In this document: piece by piece, positions 57,445-64,000 of the stretch
Numbering within the stretch: the first letter of the stretch is position 1
Layout of the letters: each line of letters opens with the position of its first letter
Position numbers and translations under genes: made by a program
The notes under the pieces: model-generated
Databases searched by the model: none
Told to the model about the DNA's origin: nothing
What the model saw: the letters and a program-made list of their open reading frames with translations, nothing else
NCBI GenBank assembly: GCA_004794655.1
Contig: SMMW01000192.1
Span: forward strand, 586,902 to 650,901
Origin: Marisa cornuarietis
Taxonomy: Eukaryota; Mollusca; Gastropoda; Architaenioglossa; Ampullariidae
DNA: 64,000 nucleotides
Reading direction: 5' to 3'

Positions 57445-58341
57445 ACTATGCTGTGCTAAGCTACTCCAGGTACAAGACTATGCTATGCTAACTTCCTCCA
57501 GAAGAAAGATTATGCTAACCTACTCCAGGTGCAAGATTATGCAATGCTTACTCCAGGTACAAGACTATGCTATGCTAACCTACTCCAGGTCTAAGACTAT
57601 GCTAACCTACTCCAGGTGCAATACTATGCTTGTTTACACAGGTGCAAGACTATGCGATGCTAACTTACTCAGGTGCAAGACTATGCTATGCTAACTTACT
57701 CCAAGTGCAAGACTATGCTATGCTGTTACTCCAAGTGCTAGACTATGGTACGCTAACCTACTCCAAGTGCAAGACTATGCTACGCTAACCTACTCCAAGT
57801 GCAAGACTATGGTACGCTAACCTACTCCAAGTGCAAGACTATGGTACGCTAACCTACTCCAAGTGCAAGACTATGCTACGCTAACCTACTCCAAGTGCAA
57901 GACTATGCTACGCTAACCTACTCCAAGTGCAAGACTATGCTACGCTAATCTACTCCAAGTGCAAGACTATGCTACGCTAACCTACTCCAAGTGCAAGACT
58001 ATGCTACGCTAATCTACTCCAAGTGCAAGACTATGCTACGCTAACCTACTCCAAGTGCAAGACTATGCTACGCTAATCTACTCCAAGTGCAAGACTATGC
58101 TACGCTAACCTACTCCAAGTGCAAGACTTTTGCTACGCTAATCTACTCCAAGTGCAAGACTATGCTACGCTAATCTACTCCAAGTGCAAGACTATGCTAC
58201 GCTAACCTACTCCACGTGCAAGACTTTTGCTACGCTAATCTACTCCAAGTGCAAGACTATGCTACGCTAATCTACTCCAAGTGCAAGACTATGCTACGCT
58301 AATCTACTTCAAGTGCAAGACTATGCTACGCTAACCTACTG
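57445..58341. repeat. 32-bp minisatellite, about 28 copies
   Basis: Unit CTACTCCAAGTGCAAGACTA then TGCTACGCTAAC. The left part (to 57.72 kb) is irregular and uses CCAGGTGCAAG. The right part alternates GCTAACC and GCTAATC, giving 64-bp dimers. Confidence 0.97.
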
Positions 58342-58418
58342 ATGGTGCAGAACTCAGTGGCAAACTGGACCGGACAAGAAGATGCAGGAACAGTCGCCAG
58401 ATGTCAGGTTTCAGGACT

Positions 58419-58420
<2 letters not shown>

Positions 58421-58478
<58 letters not shown>
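58421..58478. repeat. (GT)29 microsatellite
   Basis: Uninterrupted GT run. Confidence 0.98.
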
Positions 58479-58479
<1 letters not shown>

Positions 58480-61231
58480 CAGGTAATGAAGGTACATCTA
58501 GACTGTTAATTACTTACAGTAATTTCACTGTTATTTTATTTATGAACGCTATGTTAATCGTGGCTGTTTGTTGGTGTGTGAGTTACGAGTTACAGTTGCT
58601 ACACGGAGACTATGTCTTGACTAATTATGTCTCATTAACCTCGTTTATATTGTGGACATTGTTCTGAAGATTTTAGAGTTTGAGACTGATGTTTGCTTTC
58701 TAGCTAGACCCTTACCTTGCTACACTATTTTCTATTTATGGCAGCAACAGTCTTTTTTAATTCCAAAACATCGGCTATGGGTAAGTTTATTCTCGCTAGG
58801 GTAGGGAACTAAGAGGACAGGTAGACTGTCTACCCGCAGAGTGACATCACCTAACCTCTGACCACACGGGTGGCCTTGTGCGTGTCTTGTTTAGTCAAAG
58901 GTCAATTAGGAAAACTGCAAAAACGAGGAACTTTTAAAAAATGGAAAAGTAGGGAAGATGCTGCGGAAAGTCCAATTCATTCCGGCCCCAAAAAGTTCCT
59001 TGAACAAGTAGTAGACGACTAAAATATTAAATGATTTTCATCCGAACAGAAAATGATCAGCAGGAAAACATTGGAAGGTCTCCATGTCGATTGCCAAGTT
59101 CATTTTTTTTTCTTGGCGTCTGCTTCTCTTAGATTATGAATTTAATAGAAACGGTAGGTCCCCAGCATCTCTTTACCATGATATGTCTACAGATTATTTG
59201 TTAGGTCCACACAAATTCTGTTTTCGCTTCTGTGAGACTGAATCTGCTCGCCATATTTACCCTGTAGGAGAGAAAGCGATCAGAAGGATGTTCATTCAAT
59301 GTAATTACCTGCTGGATAACAATTTCAGTCGGCTTACCCTGAGTTTATAAGTGCGGGGTTTTAGCCACTTTCTGAGGGTAGCCAGTTTGTCCAGCTCGGG
59401 TAGCAGGCTGGATACACGTGCTTCATAATACGGGTCCTGAAGGGACCGAGACAAATATGAGTGGGCACAGTCACGTGAACACATAGTCCTCGTACTTGTC
59501 ATAAGATGTTGTTACATTCAGTCTCTGATACACAGCTGAGACTTTTCACTTCCTTCATCTTCTCCTCTCCTCCCAGACTTGTCTGTGGCCGCTGACTGGT
59601 GGCGCCTAACGAGCAATCGCTATGGGGTCTTCTCTCTCTCCTTGTCCTGTGTGTGTGTGTGTGTGTGTTCGTGCGTGTTTGTGTGCACGTATGTGTGCGT
59701 CTGTGTGTGTGGTTGTGTGTGTGAGCGGGCGGGGAACTGCCTGTCTGTGCTCATGGGCATATGACTGTCATGTGTATGTGGTTATGTATCGGTGTTCAGA
59801 TGTCTTGCGTTTCTCTAATCAACATTTTTATTTTCCTGTTGTCTTTATCTTCTTGTTGCTGCTTTGTTAGCGGTTTCTCTTGGTATTTCACAGCCCAGCT
59901 GATACCTGCAATCAAATCGGCTGAGCTAGTTTGACGGCGCTGCTGAGAAGGTAGAAAAGAGTTGTGAGTCCCTGAGGTTTTTCACTGGCTTCACTCCCTT
60001 GTTCAGACACAACCTTGCAGCGCACCTTCACCTGTCACCAGCACCCCCCCCCCCGTCACCTGTCACCCGTCACCCGTCACCAGCCACCACTCACCCGTCG
60101 CCAGTCGTTGAGACTGAATTGTCTCTTGGCAAACATCAAAAGCACTTTTTTCCGACTTTGCGCCATTTTCGAGGACTTTGATAACATTTCCGCGTTTCTC
60201 AGTCGATTCTGCGGGAGACAAAAATAGAAACAATACACGGGTGGAAATGAGGCGGGATGGGGGAGCTCAAAAGAGTGAGAGAGAGAAGAAAGGAGCTAGA
60301 GAAGGGGGGAGAGAGAGAGAGAGAGTACTTTGATGTGTCATGTCTGCTCCTACTGATGACGTCAGGTGGTTGCAGGTGACCAGCAGCCTCACCTGTGTAC
60401 ACGACCGTTAAGCTTGCGGTGTACAACAAACAGGTTTGCCAGCGGAATCAATAGTTTGTGTAGAAGAGCTTCTGTCTGATGTACAAAGACTTTTGTGTTG
60501 AGTAGCAGAAGGTTTGCTGTCACAAAACCCATGTTGTGTGTAGGGGAACCTCTGCTTGAGTGCACGTCACATTTAGCCTTGTGTTCATAAGGCTAATCAG
60601 TCGACAGTCGGCGAATAATCAGGCCCAATAACCAAGAGCAAACATCGACATCGTTCGGTAAAAAAAAAATTGTCACCCGACAAAGATTTGGTGACAAATA
60701 CTTGTTGTCGGACAGCGGTTTGATGACAAATGTTTGTTTGTTGTTGTCAGCTGGGCGGGAATCGCTGTTTTACCCCGAACCAGCAACAAAGGCTACACCA
60801 GGGTAAAGCAACCGGCCCTGTAAACAGGTGCTACAAGCAGCAAGAACAGCGTGCCCGAGACAAGTTGTTTGTTGTTGGAAGAACCTTTAATGACAATGCT
60901 TGCTGTTTGACAAAGTCTGAGTGACAAATGCTTGTGTCTTCTGGCGAGACAAAACTTACAAACAAATGTTTGATGTCGAGATGATGAAATGTTGACTCGA
61001 CTTTAGCACAAATGTGTTCCTGGAGAAGGTTTTGTTGACAAAATCACCTTCTTCATCTCTGGTGTAAAACCAAAAAAAAAAAAAAGATGGAAACAGGAGT
61101 AGCTTCCTGCCGACATCATTCACACAAAACACAATTAAACTTGAGCTGATTACTCGCAAGTAACCATCCAGTTCTAGGTCACGTGACAGAATCTTCATGA
61201 TCTAATTGCACGACTCGACTTTTGCTTTCTT
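58479..61231. other. Unique stretch
   Basis: Longest array-light segment on the right side. Contains (GT)n-like DNA at 59649-59722, a short CACCCGT ladder at 60057-60100, (GA)n at 60307-60325 and an A run at about 61071-61085. The plus frame 59084-59350 has an ATG start and 88 codons but no domain I know. Confidence 0.45.
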
Positions 61232-61590
61232 GGTGTCACTTCTGACACATCACGTGACTACTGACACATCAAGTGTCTAGTTGTGACACATCATGTGACT
61301 AGTGACACATCACGTGTCTAGTTGTGACACATCATGTGACTAGTGACACATCACGTGTCTAGTTGTGACACATCATGTGACTAGTGACACAGCACGTGTC
61401 TAGTTGTGACACATCATGTGACTAGTGACACAGCACGTGTCTAGTTGTGACACATCATGTGACTAGTGACACATCACGTGTCTAGTTGTGACACATCATG
61501 TGACTAGTAACACATCACGTGTCTAGTTGTGACACATCATGTGACTAGTAACACATCACGTGTCTAGTTGTGACACCATGTACTAGTGAC
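61232..61590. repeat. 41-bp minisatellite with palindromic words, about 8 copies
   Basis: Unit GTGACACATCATGTGACTAG then TGACACATCACGTGTCTAGTT. Each unit holds ACTAGT or CTAG, CACGTG (E-box) and CATGTG, and the two halves are themselves a diverged about 20-bp dimer. Confidence 0.96.
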
Positions 61591-61680
61591 TAATAATAAT
61601 AATAATAATAAAAGTCAGCTTGTATAGCGCCCCCTTATATATCCTTCCTTCAGGACGAACTCAAGGCGCTTCACAAATGA
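61591..61680 (-). mobile_element. 3' tail of a LINE or SINE
   Basis: On the minus strand this reads TGAAGCGCCTTGAGTTCGTC, then ATATATAAGGGGGCGCTATACAAG and ends in (TTA)n. GCGCCTTGAG...GCGCTATA followed by a short-triplet tail is the familiar 3' end of L2/CR1-type LINEs and the SINEs that borrow it. Only about 90 bp remain, a 5'-truncated copy. Confidence 0.6.
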
Positions 61681-61794
61681 CAGATGGTGTGACGTGAAAA
61701 TAATGTGACGTCAGAACAAAATGACGTAGCTCCAGGTCATAGGGGGCGTCTACACACAGCACCAACACAGTCAGCAGGCCAAATATCAAAGGTC
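61681..61794. other. Unique spacer
   Basis: Short stretch with three TGACGT words (61690-61730), probably the degraded body of the same LINE/SINE insertion. Confidence 0.4.
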
Positions 61795-64000
61795 CCACAA
61801 GTCGTAATACACTCCCTAGTCAATGTAGTTCCTAATAACACATCCTACACACAGCACACATCACACTAGTCGTAATACACTCCCTAGTCAATGTAGTTCC
61901 TAATAACACATCCTACACACAGCACACATCACACTAGTCGTAATACACTCCCTAGTCAATGTAGTTCCTAATAACACATCCTACACACAGCACACATCAC
62001 ACTAGTCGTAATACACTCCCTAGTCAATGTAGTTCCTAATAACACATCCTACACACAGCACACATCACACTAGTCGTAATACACTCCCTAGTCAATGTAG
62101 TTCCTAATAACACATCCTACACACAGCACACATCACACTAGTCGTAATACACTCCCTAGTCAATGTAGTTCCTAATAACACATCCTACACACAGCACACA
62201 TCACACTAGTCGTAATACACTCCCTAGTCAATGTAGTTCCTAATAACACATCCTACACACAGCACACATCACACTAGTCGTAATACACTCCCTAGTCAAT
62301 GTAGTTCCTAATAACACATCCTACACACAGCACACATCACACTAGTCGTAATACACTCCTAGTCAATGTAGTTCCTAATAACACATCCTACACACAGCAC
62401 ACATCACACTAGTCGTAATACACTCCCTAGTCAATGTAGTTCCTAATAACACATCCTACACACAGCACACATCACACTAGTCGTAATACACTCCCTAGTC
62501 AATGTAGTTCCTAATAACACATCCTACACACAGCACACATCACACTAGTCGTAATACACTCCCTAGTCAATGTAGTTCCTAATAACACATCCTACACACA
62601 GCACACATCACACTAGTCGTAATACACTCCCTAGTCAATGTAGTTCCTAATAACACATCCTACACAGCACACTGTACACTCCTAGTCAATGTAGTTCCTA
62701 ATAACACATCCTACACACAGCACACATCACACTAGTCGTAATACACTCCCTAGTCAATGTAGTTCCTAATAACACATCCTACACACAGCACACATCACAC
62801 TAGTCGTAATACACTCCCTAGTCAATGTAGTTCCTAATAACACATCCTACACACAGCACACATCACACTAGTCGTAATACACTCCCTAGTCAATGTAGTT
62901 CCTAATAACACATCCTACACACAGCACACATCACACTAGTCGTAATACACTCCCTAGTCAATGTAGTTCCTAATAACACATCCTACACACAGCACACATC
63001 ACACTAGTCGTAATACACTCCCTAGTCAATGTAGTTCCTAATAACACATCCTACACACAGCACACATCACACTAGTCGTAATACACTCCCTAGTCAATGT
63101 AGTTCCTAATAACACATCCTACACACAGCACACATCACACTAGTCGTAATACACTCCCTAGTCAATGTAGTCCCTAATAACACATCCTACACACAGCACA
63201 CATCACACTAGTCGTAATACACTCCCTAGTCAATGTAGTTCCTAATAACACATCCTACACACAGCACACATCACATTAGTCGTAACACACTCCCTAGTCA
63301 ATGTAGTCCTAATAACACATCCTACACACAGCACACTCCACTACACTCCCTAGTCAATGTAGTCCCTAATAACACATCCTACACACAGCACACTCGTAAT
63401 ACACTCCTAGTCAATGTAGTTCCTAATAACACATCCTACACACAGCACACATCACACAGTCGTAATACACTCCTAGTCAATGTAGTTCCTAATAACACAT
63501 CCTACACACAGCACACATCACACTAGTCGTAATACACTCCCTAGTCAATGTAGTCCCTAATAACACATCCTACACACAGCACACATCACACAAGTCGTAA
63601 TACACTCCCTAGTCAATGTAGTTCCTAATAACACATCCTACACACAGCACACATCCCACTAGTCGTAATACACTCCTAGTCAATGTAGTTCCTAATAACA
63701 CATCCTACACACAGCACACATCACACTAGTCGTAATACACTCCCTAGTCAATGTAGTTCCTAATAACACATCCTACACACAGCACACATCACACAAGTCG
63801 TAATACACTCCCTAGTCAATGTAGTTCCTAATAACACATCCTACACACAGCACACATCACACTAATCGTAATACACTCCCTAGTCAATGTAGTTCCTAAT
63901 AACACATCCTACACACAGCACACATCACACTAATCGTAATACACTCCCTAGTCAATGTAGTTCCTAATAACACATCATACACACAGCACACATCACACTA
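61795..64000. repeat. 68-bp minisatellite, at least 32 copies, runs off the right edge
   Basis: Unit ACACTAGTCGTAATACACTC, CCTAGTCAATGTAGTTCCTA, ATAACACATCCTACACACAG, CACACATC. The first about twelve units are almost identical. Shortened units occur near 62660, 63300-63420 and 63460. No unit contains an open frame of note. The array is incomplete at the window end. Confidence 0.98.

Overview
The window looks like non-coding DNA from an invertebrate animal nucleus, most likely a mollusc and perhaps a gastropod. That placement is inference: I see abundant (CA)n/(GT)n, (ATC)n and (GTAT)n microsatellites, tRNA-derived SINEs whose body carries a CCGGAGTACCCGGAG block of a kind I associate with molluscs and other invertebrates, no bacterial gene density, and GT-AG-like splice signals around the few plausible coding segments. 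I see no rRNA, functional tRNA, CRISPR array, operon or complete multi-exon gene.

The dominant feature is tandem repetition. I count about 28 unrelated minisatellite families with unit lengths from about 10 to 68 bp, plus many microsatellites. By hand tally they cover roughly 20 kb, or a third of the window. The largest are a 22-bp array (26.8-29.9 kb), a 68-bp array (61.8 kb to the right edge), a 41/49-bp mosaic array (16.2-18.3 kb) and a 34-bp array (41.2-43.1 kb). Several have higher-order structure that can be checked from coordinates: 484 bp in the 22-bp array, 134 bp in a 27-bp array, 126 bp in a 40-bp array, and 110 bp shrinking to 49 bp in the TGACCATG array.

Mobile DNA: 9.5-11.9 kb is an AT-rich foldback-like element that appears to hold later insertions. 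These are a solo-LTR-like insertion (TG...CA ends, perfect 5-bp target duplication TTCAG) and two tRNA-SINE copies. A second solo-LTR-like copy lies at 38.28-38.59 kb with its own perfect 5-bp duplication (CTGTT). A third SINE-like head is near 16.05 kb, and a LINE/SINE 3' tail ending in (TTA)n is at 61.6 kb. A perfect hairpin with 49-bp arms and a 3-base loop lies at 18.98-19.08 kb.

Genes: nothing is certain. The best coding candidates are a last-exon-like segment at 52302-52469 (+), where nearly all two-fold codons end in C or G; a minus-strand exon at 39667-39918 with a Bcl-2 BH1-like block; first-exon-like segments at 8951-9114 and 45422-45570 (+); a Thr/Ser/Gln-rich decapeptide-repeat frame at 13718-14554 with one in-frame TAG; and a 235-codon minus-strand ORF at 6788-7495. 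A CpG-dense stretch at 3.5-4.16 kb ending in a splice-donor-like site may be a promoter with a 5' UTR exon. I cannot join any of these into one gene. The window is best read as intergenic or large-intron DNA with scattered exon candidates.
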